Shown piece by piece: positions 33,244 through 44,581 of a DNA stretch of 64,000 bases. The stretch spans positions 124,001-188,000 of the forward strand of contig JAMAHW010000084.1 in the NCBI GenBank assembly GCA_023627715.1, given 5' to 3'. This stretch comes from Periconia sp. R9002. Its lineage: Eukaryota > Ascomycota > Dothideomycetes > Pleosporales > Periconiaceae. Position 1 is the stretch's first letter; the number at the start of each line of letters is the position of its first letter. The notes beneath the pieces are model-generated. The model was given only the letters and a program-made list of their open reading frames with translations. It did no database searches and had not been told where the DNA came from. The translations under genes and the position numbers were made by a program.

Positions 33244-34043
33244 CTAAAGGAGGGTTTTAGCGGTAACTACTTTCTTGATTGCCTTCGGTGCTTGTGTGTT
33301 TGGGGGAGTCACGCAACTGAAAGCAAACTGGATTCCTGGGATGTATGGTGACCTAAAAATCAATCGCCCATCGCTGATTTGCGGTTCCGCATCGAAAACG
33401 GGCTTAACCTTTGTGAAATTAGGTTCTTGGAGTCCAAACCACTTCTCGTCCAGATGGCTCTTGGAGGGAGTAGTTGCTTTGGCTCGCTTTCCTTGTTTCT
33501 TTTTGCTCTCGATGAGCTTGTCGGTTACCAAGGATTTGTCTGTGATATTACGTTAGTATCTTTCCACAAGATAGTATCATGATCGATGAAAGACTTACAA
33601 TCAAATGCCTTCTTTCCGCCGACTACGGGTTTCTTCTTCGCAGGCAGGGGCATCTCATTAACTGCCCAAGTGTCCGCTCCACTACCAGCATGCTTGATGA
33701 CATTCTGCTTGCTAGCGGACGTCGAAGCCAGGGGCTGACGACGTGCAGAATTTTTGTTGCCTGAATTTCATAGTTAGTAACGTTTATCTCTGATGGTGCT
33801 CATGAACTTACCTTCTGCAGACCTTGCCCGTGACGATGCAGAGCTACGTCCAGTCGTCTTCTGGGGTGGGGTGCACTTGCCCTCTGATGGATCTTTCGTG
33901 TGCTGCTTAGAAGAGATGGGTTCCTTTGATTTAGGTAGAATGGCCTCAGTACGCTTGTGAGGCGGGATATGCTTGGGCTTCTGCTCAGAGGGAGGCGGCG
34001 GGACACCGTTCACCTCGGCGAGAAGATTGTTGAGGAAAGACAT
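33244..34043 (-). CDS. three-exon basic hypothetical protein
   Basis: Exons 33812-34043, 33599-33760 and 33244-33539, about 229 aa. Both introns are canonical (GTAAGT donors, CTAAC branch sites, TTCAG and CACAG acceptors), and splicing is needed because each frame closes quickly. The start MSFLNNLLAEVNGVPPPP was chosen because the 61 residues upstream in frame are not protein-like. A Lys/Ser-rich N-terminus (HIPPHKRTEAILPKSKEP) is followed by a tryptophan-containing TWAVNEMPLPAKKKPVVGG and a C-terminal part that looks folded (DEKWFGLQEPNFTKVKP, RLIFRSPYIPGIQFAFSC). Not recognised. Part of the minus-strand run. Confidence 0.7.
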
Positions 34044-34877
34044 GTTGAAGAAAGATTCAGTGTGTATTGATGTATATATGCCAAGAGTGCAGTATGTCGG
34101 AGTAATCCAGTTAAAGAATGTGTGTTGTTCGTATAACTTGTCACTAGGGTTGTAGGACAGGATCAGGTAGTTGGGCGCACCAGAGAGGGTGGTTGAGTAC
34201 AACTTAAGTACGCTGCGGAGGCGCACTCCGCGCTATCCCCAGAAAAATAGGGGAATGACAGATTCTTGGGCATAGCACAGGTGATTGTGGGGTTCATGTG
34301 TACCCTGGCAGTGAACGAACTGCACGTGATTAGGGGAAAGACCTGGGTGGTGAGAGGCGCGCCCGTGGACGGAAGATGCGATTGGTCACCTAATCAATAC
34401 TCTTGATACCAATCTTTTCCTTGTTTTCTGCTTTGATTCTGATGAATTGAACTATCTAGCGTCGTCAATGTTTAATTCCGTAAGCAAAAAAGGGGATTTG
34501 GAGCTTACATGCTATACTGCAGATGATATAATTAAAACGAGGTGCATCAAAACCAGGTTTCGAATCCGGCCACCTTACCAGAACACTGTGTAGCACACAA
34601 TGAGTCCTTTGCGGCTCCATATACACACAAGTGCAACGTGGTTCATCTTCATCAATTGGTAGAAACAAAAATAGGGAAACAGAAGAGACATCAGCTTATA
34701 GATCGTGGAAATGAGGTTTACGAAGTGAGCTGCCGCTGATTGCGTGCGTCAACTTTCAATAATACCAACTTACACCAAACAGCACTCGTACAAAGCTACT
34801 ATCCCCACATGGCAGGTCGAAATACACACATATCCTACAGAAGATATCCACTTCACTTTATAGGCACTGCATCTTTT
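34044..34877. other. intergenic region
   Basis: A TATATATG stretch about 30 bp upstream of the three-exon gene may be its TATA element. A tRNA B-box look-alike at 34553-34570 was examined and rejected. No gene is seen. Confidence 0.45.
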
Positions 34878-36235
34878 TCAAGCGTGCACATACGCCTCCG
34901 CCCTCGCAAGCCTCACGTGCAACCTTGCCTCCTCTTCCTCCCTAAAGTCTCTCACTTCCCCTATATGCTCCTTGTCGCTGCTCCGGTCCTCGTCGAATCG
35001 TGTCAACAACGACATCGCCGACCTAATACTCTTCGTCCACGAACCCGCGTGCTCGCCGCTCACCAAAGGTCGCAGTGTCACGAGACAAGCCGCAATGACC
35101 GCAACTGTGGTCTCGATCACCGACCAGACTGCTACCTGTGTACCGAGGACAACAGGGTGAACGTGGGTTTTCTCGACCGCTGTATTGGAGCACACGTGGA
35201 TGGTTAGTAAGATGCGCGGGCGTGGAGGAATGAGTAGATGGATAGAAATGAATAAAAGGACATTAATTTACCCTGATTGGAAGTGATGACGATGTAACCT
35301 CGCGCTGCTCCGGCGGCCGTCGATCTAACTCATGTGTTAGCCCTATGTCTTAAGAGTAGAAACCTGCAAAAGAAGACAGAAAGGAAATAGCCCGTACAGA
35401 AATCCCAAAGCAAAAACTCCCACCACACCTGCGCGCTGCAGCTTCGGCAGCCTCAAGCGCGCCACAATCGGAATCGGAGAAAGCACCACAAGACCGTCAG
35501 TGATGATATCCGAGATACCAAAGCCATTGGAGATGGGGTATACGACGCAGTCGTGCTTATAAGTGGTGAATCCGTTCCAAAAGGCCGACGGGTCGGCGCC
35601 ACACATGAAGATGCGGGCAAAGAAGAAGCCCAGCGCCCACAGTGCTACGAGGATGCAGAGACATGTGGCGTAGATGTGGAAGAAACGCTCGGCGAAGAAA
35701 AGGCGGCGGTAGAGGAGAAGGACGCTGATTTTGATCATGCCGACACCCGCAATGGCCAGGAGCCACATAGAGAAGTGGAACTTTAAGGGTTTGTACGTCA
35801 GAATCGGACCGGAAGGAGAGGGCTTTTTAAACGTACCTTCAGCACAGTTTCTATTGGGACTTCTAGACCGTCTGTTAGGGATGCTGTGCTTGGGATGTAA
35901 CCGCCATATACACCGATCTCCGTTCCTTTGGGCGCGATTAGCATTGTTATCCTCCTTGAGGGCTTGTAATTCTTGACGCCCAGCAAACTCACCTCTCAAC
36001 ACCATCCCCGTCAACGCCCATGTAAGAAGCTAAACATCGCTTGTTAGTATCCTCAAACTATGCGCTTCGAACCAGAACAGTAAACGATTACCAAACTAGC
36101 GAGGATCGTCCAGTCATCCGCCTCATATTTCGCTTTCAACAATCTCCGTACTCGAAAGCGCGCGGCGACGGCGATGGTGGCTAGAACAGATAGCACCGAT
36201 ACTATAGCGCGGACTTCGCGCACCGTGAACGACAT
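34878..36235 (-). CDS. SAT4/rhodopsin-like fungal 7TM protein (six exons)
   Basis: Exons 36092-36235, 35993-36029, 35837-35925, 35398-35780, 35272-35324 and 34878-35179 join in frame to about 335 aa. The order of motifs is that of the fungal rhodopsin-domain (SAT4-type) integral membrane family: TM1 (VSVLSVLATIAVAARFRVR), the conserved KYEADDWTILASL, LLTWALTGMVLRGTEIGVYGGYI, KISVLLLYRRLFFAERFF, a Cys/Trp-containing loop, NGFGISDIITDGLVVLSPIP, LGFLSTAAGAARGYIVITSN, and the last helix VAVWSVIETTVAVIAACL with TLRPL. The tail is charged and cytosolic. Ligands are unknown for nearly all members; some are implicated in host sensing. The small second (37 nt) and fifth (53 nt) exons are easily missed; their phases agree. 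Confidence 0.88.
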
Positions 36236-37915
36236 TTTGTGGGGAGCGCGACGGGTGTGGCTTTAGTTCCCGCTGATATCCCCAAGCGAAAGAAGCATAC
36301 TAGCCAAATAGTTGTACGTTTCCTATTTCCTAACGCATAGGCGCTTTATAAAAGAATTATCTGTGAAAAAAAGGCAGAAGCGAGACATACGTAGAACGCT
36401 CAACATTTTGAACCTCCCCTCAGCTGCTCCCGTATGCTGGCCACCGTATCTCGGGTCAGTTACCCGAAGCGACTTAACCACGCAAGACGTATGCATATCT
36501 ATCCATCCATACGAACACGACATTGCTTTCCTGCAGCACTCCACCATAGAGAATGTTGCACCCAACCTGTTCTATAACTGTGGTCTCGTATTGCGTTATC
36601 GGGAATACATGCTTAGAAACATTCGTCATAAACAGTACCTAGACAATATGGATTCCTGCTTATTCTCGGTGAAGAAACCGCTGACCGGTAGACTAGTTAC
36701 CCCGTATTGAAGGATGATGTGATCCTTGGTTCATTCCGAACTCACCGGTCGATTCGACACATGGCAATAACGTGGTCGATACGACAGTATGCTGCAGAGT
36801 AGTTATCGATAGGCGTTGGAAGGTGCCGAATTGGTCTACCGGTTGCAAGAGTGAGCACTGAATACGGATACGGGGGACTCGTATTGGTTAGTATGGTTCT
36901 TAGAATAGGTGTCGGCTTACCGAGCATGGTATAGTGCATACTCTTTTTCTTCTTGTAGATGCGGGGATGTTTTCACATAGGGTTGGAATGATAGCTAATA
37001 ATACAATGTACTTGCTTCAAATGATGTTTAGGACTTAGTGAATTGGAAAAATGATCGTCGCAATGGTAGTCAAATTTCTTATAACAATTATCGACGCACT
37101 CAAGATATCGCACAATGAACGCTCTGGCTATGGACCTACAAAAGAAAATCATTATAGAATCATAGATGCTGCGGTCCAATGGAAATAGGTGAGGAACAAA
37201 AACAGCAAGGCTTAGACAGTTATAGATATTGTTATATCAAAATATGCTACGACACAAAAACCATCAACTCTCACGCGTTTTGACAGATAAGCATCACGTA
37301 CCTCTACATCCCAGGAATTAACATAATAGAAGAACATAAGCACCATATGCGCATATACACTTCACAAGAGGGGAATCCATAAAGTCGCACTGTCCCTTAA
37401 TCACAAATCATCAAACAGCACTGGAATTCACACATGCAAGCCATGAGTCAAAAAACGTTCCTTCAGTCTTCAGTGATAGCCCAGTATCTACAGCCCCATG
37501 CACAAAATCCGCCAACAAGTCCAAAGCAAAGCAAAGCAAAGCCCACACCCAACAGCCATAGAAAAGGAAAAGCCTCACATTCGCCAGACGACCCTCGTAT
37601 TGTCTCAAAGCGGCAAGCATACCAGAGCTCATCTGCGGCTCAATGGTACACCTAACTTGCTTTCATACGAAAACGAAATATGTCCTCGTATTGATTCTGT
37701 GACAGGTTGGAAAGTATATCAGAGCTCTTCTGTGGCTCAATGATATAATTTTTCAACCTCTCGAACGGATGGTGGTCTGAGTATGTTTTGCCTTTTCCTT
37801 CATCTCCAAGTCGTCCGCCTTCTTTCTCCTTTGCCTCTTGTTACCCCAGCCCTCGGATTATCCTTGCGTGAGGATGATTAGTATATCAGAGCACTTCTGC
37901 GGCTCGATGATATAT
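36236..37915. other. intergenic region with stem-loop repeats
   Basis: It contains an AAAGC pentanucleotide microsatellite (37523-37542) and three related stem-loop units between 37617 and 37914 (separate entry). Plus- and minus-strand frames at 36312-36939 have no domain character. Confidence 0.55.
37617..37914 (-). repeat. three dispersed stem-loop units
   Basis: Units at 37617-37649, 37714-37747 and 37881-37914. On the minus strand units 2 and 3 have outer arms TATATCA / TGATATA and inner arms GAGC / GCTC around a purine-rich loop (CACAGAAGA or CGCAGAAGT). Unit 1 has TACCA / TGGTA in place of TATCA / TGATA, a paired change that keeps the stem. Unit 3 begins directly after the stop codon of the 37916-40044 gene, so it lies in its 3' UTR; the other two are 170-300 nt farther downstream. 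A shared CCTCGTATTG precedes units 1 and 2 on the plus strand. Confidence 0.75.
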
Positions 37916-40044
37916 TCATCTTCTTCCCCAGACATTGAAATCCGGGCCTCGCTCATCGCGCCCTTTGTTCCTAGACGATGAGGGCTTCGCCCGGGAAGAG
38001 GAAGGCTTCACCCGCGACGAGGAAGGCTTCACGTTTTCTTTCCCCTTGGCCGCTTTTTTCTCGGGCGATCGAGCGCGCTTTCGAGCCGGCTGCTCATCCT
38101 CATCTTCCGACTCCTCGGTCGCGAGTACTTTCCTCTTGGGGCGCACTTTCTTTGCGTGTCCCATTGTCGATCTGGTGAGGATCTCGTCTGCGTCGTCGGA
38201 GTCGTTGCCGGAGGCTTCAGAGGACGCCTTACGCTTAGAGGGCGCCTTTCCCTTCGAAGGCTGCACTTTCTGAGCGATGCCGGGGCTAGACTTGGGGCGC
38301 TCGGAGAACTTGGCCTTGGCTTTTCCAGCGTGTGTACTTGCTGGTGGAGGAGGGACGGTGGAGGGTGCGGGGTTGGTGATGGGCTTCGCAGGAGACTTGG
38401 GTGCGGTGGAGAGATTTTTAGGTGGCTGCTTAGGAGCGGCAGTCAAACTGGGATCCAGTTTCCTCCTTTTCCGCGGTGATTCCTGGATTTCACCTTCCTC
38501 CATCTCGCTTTCGCCATCTTCGGGTACCACAGGAAGCGAGCGTGCTATTGTTGGTTTAGGGAGTACCTCGATGGCATCCCATTTCTTCCCGAACTGAACC
38601 AGGTAATAACCTGGATCAGCCTCTGCCTTGCGCTTTGATCCAGTTATTGGTGCTGGATCGGTCTGCTCCTTTGACTTCTGCTGTGGAGGCTGCGACTCTG
38701 TTTTTTCTTCCTTTCTTGGACGCTGCTGCTTTACTTCTGCCTTCTTGGAAGGCTCTTTTGCAGCAGGGACTTTGCTAGGTCGGACCTTAGGAACCGGAGC
38801 AGCGGGAAGGCCTTTGCTTTTTGCCTTGGTATCCATTCTAGAAGAACTTTGTACAGAAGATGCAGGCTTCTGGCTCTCTTCTGCCGGCTTTGCCTCCGCC
38901 TTCACTTTTGCAGCGCTTGAGATCGTGTGCGCTGTTGACTGCCACCCTTGAGAGGGGCCTGCAGTGGAGCCAGTTTTGCTGAGCTGATAGCGACTCTCTG
39001 GCTCAATAGCTCGGGTTCTGACAGGCTTCTCCTCTTCTATCACCGGCTTGGAAAGTTGGTACCGGTTGTTAGGCTGGGTGGGTTGAGGGCGCTTCGAGGG
39101 CTGGCTGTCTGCTGGAGCCGCGCGCTGGGTCCGCGTAGATATCTTGGGGGCAGAAAATATTGGTACTGCAGGCGGTGCTGGTCGGGTACCTTTAGCAGCT
39201 TGCTTTGCAGGCTGCTTCTCTGCGAGTGTGGTACGCTTAGAGGTTTCACTTCGCGATGTGGTGGGCTCCGCAACTCGACTGCTCTTAGATGCTGCAGGCT
39301 TCTTTTCCTTTTGTTCTGGAGCAGGCGCCATGCGTTTTGCCGGCTGCGTCTTGGCTGGTATCGCATCTGCTTTTGATACCGCAGGCTCTGTAGCTTGACT
39401 GCGCTTAGCAGTCTGCTTGATCTCGGCAGTTTGCGTGCCTATGGAAGTCTGCTTGATCTCCTTCGCAAGTGCACTGTGTTCAACCGGCTTCTCAACTGAC
39501 GTCTGCCCCTGGATTTCCAAGCCAATCCGAGGATCCTCGCCCCTCGCCACAGCTGCTTCCCATTGTTCCATGAACTTGACATATCTCGTGAGAGATATCG
39601 GTTCATCCGTGTTGGCTTGTACAAGCCGGTCCAAAGCAGCAGAGGCGCCGATGATCTCTGACTGCACGGCTGTCTTTCGCCATTTCAGATTGATTAATTT
39701 GCCTTCAGCATCGAATACTTGGTCTGGCAATGCATCGATCGTGGACTGAAGGTTTTGGTGGGCAAGGGCAATGACGTTGAAGTCCCACGCGCGCTGTTTG
39801 GCAGCCTGTTGGACTTCGGCCCATGACTTCTGCGTTTGCGGCCTGGCGGTTGTTGAGGAGGAGGCGGAGGGAATGACAGCGTGACTGGGGGTCGTTTGCG
39901 AATTCTGAGGCTGTTTGTCAGTTGTGCTTAGTAGATCCAGGTGGTGAGAAAGACTGGAGTGATGGTGGATTGTTGGAATGATGCTTGACTTACACTTGAT
40001 TCGCCTTGTTGTGATGTCTTTGAAGCGGTGGAAAGCTTTGCCAT
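37916..40044 (-). CDS. large Lys/Pro/Ser-rich nuclear-like protein
   Basis: Two exons, 39994-40044 (17 codons, MAKLSTASKTSQQGESS) and 37916-39910, about 681 aa. The join is in phase 0 with a GTAAGT donor and CTAAGC branch. A probably folded N-terminal part spans about residues 35-145 (KSWAEVQQAAKQRAWDFNVI, INLKWRKTAVQSEIIGASAA, TRYVKFMEQWEAAVARGEDP). The rest is disordered: TAEIKQT-type repeats, two YQLSK motifs, a short GYYLVQFGKKWDAIEVLPKP island that could be a small domain or ligand motif, an acidic segment (EDGESEMEEGEIQESPRKRR), and many basic clusters. It ends in triplicated KPSSSR units and GPDFNVWGRR. Not recognised; composition points to chromatin or RNA binding. Confidence 0.78.
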
Positions 40045-41975
40045 TTTGAAGGTCGTAGTATATAAATGTATCGGGTTTGATGAATTGAGTTGGGTGTATA
40101 TGTTGTAAAGGATGAGCACTGATAGGTGTGTTGTAGGAATGTGAGTATAAGGAGGGTTGAGTTGAGTGCTGTGCAGGTGGTGGTTGAAGAATAAGTTCCA
40201 GGCCACGAAGGGGAAAAGATATAGACCATTGCAACAGTTCGTTTGCTCGCGATGCTCCCGTGCGCTTCAGCCTGCGTTCCTGTCATGTGAGGTTCGGTGA
40301 ATAATGCAGGCACGTGCTTTTCCCGTCATCGAACATTGACAGATCAAACACATATCCATCTACATTATGTATAATCGATGAAGATGAATGTTTTGACGTG
40401 CTATTATGTAAACGCTCGCGACTTTTGAGAGGTCAAAGTACAGTCGTAACAGCGCTGGTGAAGCAGTGTCTCTACGTCGATGTCGCCTCCTCCATTAAAT
40501 CGCCATGTAGTTTGTAATTGGGTCCGTATTGCTGAACTCCCGCTCAAGCTGGAGTTGTATACTACTAGCATACGTGAGTTTACGCGTCTGGGAATTGAGG
40601 TACCGCCTTGTTGGGATGCTTTCGATGGCGCCCAGGATAGAATATCATTGATAGGACATAATGTGAGGCGCGCACAATACTTCACTGCGGCTGTAATGCA
40701 ACAACACAAGTTCTCTTATATTTCATTCTCACGAAAAACCAACTACCAAACCCTAAACTCGCACATGTTTCCATTACATGCCATGTGATGTGTTGTGCGT
40801 GAGCAAGATCATAGTCACACTGTTAATCACTAATGTGTTTCCCCCACGTCACACAGTCCACGCACAAGCAAGCACCGGCTGTCATTAGTGAATAAACCTC
40901 AGCACAACCAAAGCCACGAGCAAGCCGAGATAACAATTAGTTATGTAATTCGAACAGTGTTATTCCAACGGGGAGGTGTACCCCCAAATGCTGAACCGGA
41001 AATCTCCACGGCCGCATCCGTAACCTTCGATGAGGTGGCAATCATTGTAATGATAAAAAAAAATCGCAGCATACTTGGTAGCTACTCAAAGAATGAACCA
41101 CAAGGAAATTAGTACCCGTGTTACACACAGTAGCTAAATATTTTACAGGGTTTAGCTGGGTTACGAAAAGCTGTCAATCGCACTTTCTAATTTTACATAC
41201 TATTAAATAACCTCTTAACGTCCTTTCTATATACTGTTAAACAGTATAATAAAATAAAGAAAGCTATCAACGACCTGCTATAGGCTCAGCCCACCCCTAT
41301 AACGTATGTAGAAATGAACCGTAGGTCGTAGAGAACGCCTGCCTGGGTACATGAATGTGTAGCTTGCGGAGGAAGACTAAGTTTTTGTTATCCTTTATCT
41401 GAATCTTAATTTTATGACTCAGCTGCCTAGTTATTTTTATTCAATCCTATTGCCCCTTTTATCCTTTCTATCCTTCGGGTAGGCCCCTAATACCCCCTTC
41501 ATTACGGGGTTTGGCTAGGTTAGGGAAATTCTGTCAACCGCACTTTCTACTATAAGATACTATTAAACATTCTCTTCATGTAGCTTCTACAGGCATTAAT
41601 ATACAATCTAGACTTTAATTTTTGTTAGACAGCATTCCTAGGGTGTGCCAAACCCCTAAAGTTTCTATCACAAACTCCAGTCACGTGAGATTACTTGTTG
41701 TTGCCCAATCACACATAGAGCTCAACTTTTTCAATTGAGCGCCACTCAACTTAGCCATAGTGATATCCCCTTAACGGATTCAAGTATTGCTTGCTCCACA
41801 AACAATGAGAAACGAGAGACGTCCAAAGAAAGTTGCCACACACCCGGAGATACCCCGGAGATAAGCTCCACGATTGGAGGAGGGGCCACCGTTTCCTCAT
41901 CCCCACATCATCAACACCCTCCCTCTACAATACCACCACCCTCAATCCACCCTCCAAACACCACTAAACGCCACA
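40045..41975. other. 1.9-kb intergenic region with degenerate repeat pair
   Basis: It holds the promoter of the 681-aa gene (TTTATATAC on the minus strand close to the ATG) and of the FKBP gene. AT content rises from 40900 to 41650, with two diverged direct copies at 41143-41229 and 41502-41591 (separate entry). No gene is supported; the frame at 41735-42217 is a shadow of the FKBP gene and its leader. Confidence 0.55.
41143..41591. repeat. pair of diverged direct repeats, possible transposon remnant
   Basis: Copies at 41143-41229 and 41502-41591 share GGGTTTAGCTGGGTTA versus GGGTTTGGCTAGGTTA, then CTGTCAATCGCACTTTCTA versus CTGTCAACCGCACTTTCTA, then ATACTATTAAA, over about 87 bp at roughly three-quarters identity by eye. 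Most differences are C/T or G/A transitions. The 270 bp between them have no coding potential. The pair may be terminal repeats of a small decayed element or a local duplication. Confidence 0.6.
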
Positions 41976-42441
41976 ATGAAGCTCCTCACCCTCCTCCTCC
42001 CGCTCCTCCCCGCCCTCGCAACCGCCGACATCATCAACAACGAACACCTCAAGACCGAAGTAACCCACGCCGAAACCTGCACGCGCAAGACCAAAGCCGG
42101 CGACAAGGTCGACGTGCACTACCGCGGCACCCTCGAGAAAGACGGCTCCGAATTCGACGCCTCGTACAACCGCGGCACGCCGCTGACCTTCTCCGTCGGC
42201 ACGGGCCAGGTCATTAAAGGGTGGGACCAGGGCTTGTTGGATATGTGTCCTGGCGAGAAGAGGAAGTTGACGATTCAGCCTGAGTGGGGGTATGGTGCGA
42301 GGGGCGCGGGGCCGATTCCTGCGAATGCCGTTTTGGGTAGGTGGATCTGGGGGAAGGGGGTTGGTCACTGATGCTGACTTTGGGATAGTTTTCGAGACGG
42401 AGTTGGTGGCTATTAATGGGCAGACTAAGGATGAGTTGTAG
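41976..42441 (+). CDS. ER-type FKBP peptidyl-prolyl isomerase (FKBP2-like)
   Basis: Two exons, 41976-42336 and 42389-42441, about 137 aa. The signal peptide is MKLLTLLLPLLPALATA. The FKBP core follows: CTRKTKAGDKVDVHYRGTLE, GSEFDASYNRGTPLTFSVGT, GQVIKGWDQGLLDMCPGEKR and IQPEWGYGARGAGPIPANA, with the tryptophan of GWDQG and the YGARG loop expected to line the FK506/proline pocket. Exon 2 adds VFETELVAINGQ and ends in KDEL, an ER retrieval signal, so the enzyme should catalyse proline isomerisation in the ER lumen. Without splicing the frame ends 11 codons into the intron and would lose KDEL. The ATG at 41976 was chosen for the signal peptide; an in-frame upstream ATG is in the leader. Confidence 0.94.
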
Positions 42442-43046
42442 ATGTATATGGTGGATGGATGGTGTGTGGGGAAGGGGTGGTGCACGTTCGCTACATACAG
42501 GATTAGAGTAGGACGAGAGACCATACAGATTGCAAATGTATGGCGTCGGATTCGCCTGCGTGAACCGCGCAGGAGACAAGAGTCGTAGAATATGTGTGCT
42601 TTCGCTTGCACAATTATGCATAGCGATTCGAATTCAAAAAAGTGCATTGCATGACAATTCCACTGCTTACCTTGAACACCGCACACCTTACTGACTCCCC
42701 AATTTCCTCACTAAACTACCTCCCTTCCGTATTCTCTTTTCTATTATGGTCGCATATATCACTTCATCCACCATTTACATGTCTTTTACCTTCTCCCTCC
42801 TTCCGTATGCCCTCTGTAGGAGGCGAAATACCAACCTTTGGGTCTTTTTTCAACAGAGCTGCACAAGTATATGTAAGTCTCTACCAAACCCGAGCAAACC
42901 AAGCAAGGTCGGTGCGAGAATCACAAAAAACCATCCACAAGAACCCAAAACCCTCTCATCCAAAAAACCAAAAAAAAAATGGATATCATTACACTACATA
43001 CACCCCCCTCCTCCCCACTCCTCCCCTTCACAGAAGAAACAAAACT
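42442..43046. other. convergent 3' intergenic region
   Basis: It lies between the convergent FKBP and acid phosphatase genes. A-rich homopolymers near 42965-42980 probably belong to 3' ends. No gene is seen. Confidence 0.5.
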
Positions 43047-44581
43047 TCAAGGCTTAATCTTAACCCCCTGCACAACTGTATCATCCCTCCAAAACGTCGC
43101 GACCGGTCTCTTCTCAAACGCCTCATCCGTCGCATTACACAGCCTCTTAAAATCACCAACCGCATCCATCTTCCCCTGCACCATCTTCTGATACGCTGCA
43201 AGGCTGCATGACGACCCGGGGCCGTCGGCGCAATTGGCGACGGGATAGACGACGTCGTTGAGGAGGAGGCGGATGTATGTATTATCTGATGCTGTGGAGT
43301 TTGTCGTGGAGTTTGAGGTTGTGTACGTTTGGGTGCAGTTCTGAGCGGGTGGAGGTGGTGGTGTGGAGGAGGGGCATGAGAGACGTTCGAAAGCGACGGT
43401 GCCGCGCATGGTGATCATGTTGCTGGCTTTGAATTTGTGGGAAGGAGGGGAGGAGATGTTGGCCGGGAGGCTGGGTTCGTTGTCGAAGATGCCCGTCGCG
43501 GCGATGAGTTGGTTGATCTGGCCGTCGTTTGCGAAGTTCGCGATGACTTTAGGGGGCGTAAAGGTAGTGTTGTGTGAGGTAGTGTACATGACGTTCGGGC
43601 CGTCGACGAGACGCTGCACGAGGCCCGCGAGGACGGGTAGCATGGTGAATTTCCCCACGTCGGACCCGGGTCCCGCGCCGTACCAGTACCGCAGGTCCTG
43701 GGCGTACTCGTAGGCGAGGATTTCGGCTTCGGTGAGGATGGAGCAGAAGGGGGAGAGGCGGCCCGTGATTTGCGTTTCGAAGCCGCAGAGGTACGGGATG
43801 CTGGAGACGTCGTCGTTGGTGAAGGAGAAGCCTGAGACGAGGGCGTTGAGGCGCGCGCGGATGGGGGTGAGGTAGTGCGTGTTCCACACGTCGATGTACG
43901 GGCTCCCGCCGTTGTCGGCGTACGCGGGGCAGAGGTCGCTCGTGCCGAGCGAGTTCATCCAGGAAGCTGGGTCGCTGGCGTTGAGGGCGTAGATGGTGCC
44001 GAGGGTTGTGGCGTTGGGGCCTAGGAAGCCCTGCGCGAACAGGCGGGCGCTGTCGCGCACGCGCGGGGAAGAGGCGTAGTAGTTGGACCACATGGTGAAG
44101 GGCGTGTTGTAGTCGTACAGATGGGCGTACCGGAGCCGCCAGGTGGCGCCCATGCCTTGGAGTTCCTTGTACCCGGTGGGCGAAATCTGTGCAATCTGCT
44201 GGTCCGGGTCCGACAGGACGGGGGACCAGGTGGAGAGGAAGGCGAGGCTGGGGTCGCTGGTGGTGAGGTTCCCCGAGGCCTGGAGCCGCGATTGGAAGTC
44301 GACCCAGCCGTTGTAGGCGCCTCTATCTGGGTATCGGCTGCCATGTCGTGAGACGAAGGCCGCGAGTTCGACTGTGCAGCCCTCTGGGGTCTCGGATGAG
44401 ATGCCGGTTACTTCTGGGCCTGGAGTTCGAGGTGAGTAGAGGGATCGGTGGTGGAGAATGTAAAGGTTATACCAGGGAACCATTGACCGTTTCCTCCGAG
44501 ATGGCGCAGGACATCAAACTGCTGTGAAGCTGCGCCGGTCACGAGTGCTACCGCAGCGATGGAGGTGGAAAAGCGACCCAT
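43047..44581 (-). CDS. secreted histidine acid phosphatase-like protein
   Basis: Two exons, 44473-44581 and 43047-44419, about 493 aa. Exon 1 encodes a signal peptide (MGRFSTSIAAVALVTGAAS) and FDVLRHLGGNGQWFPG, the typical beginning of this family. The catalytic RHGSRYP motif is near residue 61, followed by HLYDYNTPFTMWSNYYASSP, RVRDSARLFAQGFLG and an FCSILTEAEI...YWYGAGPG block. Family members hydrolyse phosphomonoesters (acid phosphatases, phytases) at the cell surface. The usual second motif HD appears as ND in VIANFANDGQINQLIAATGIF; the proton-donor aspartate is kept, the histidine is not. I have a recollection of fungal homologues with this variant but cannot confirm it. Many N-x-S/T sites are present. 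Confidence 0.9.

Noticed and set aside
34553..34570. GGTTTCGAATCC, similar to a tRNA B box
   Set aside because: No matching T-stem, acceptor stem or A box within 90 bp on either strand.
37617..37914. CRISPR-like reading of the three repeat units
   Set aside because: Only three diverged units at unequal spacing (97 and 167 bp) in a eukaryotic genome.
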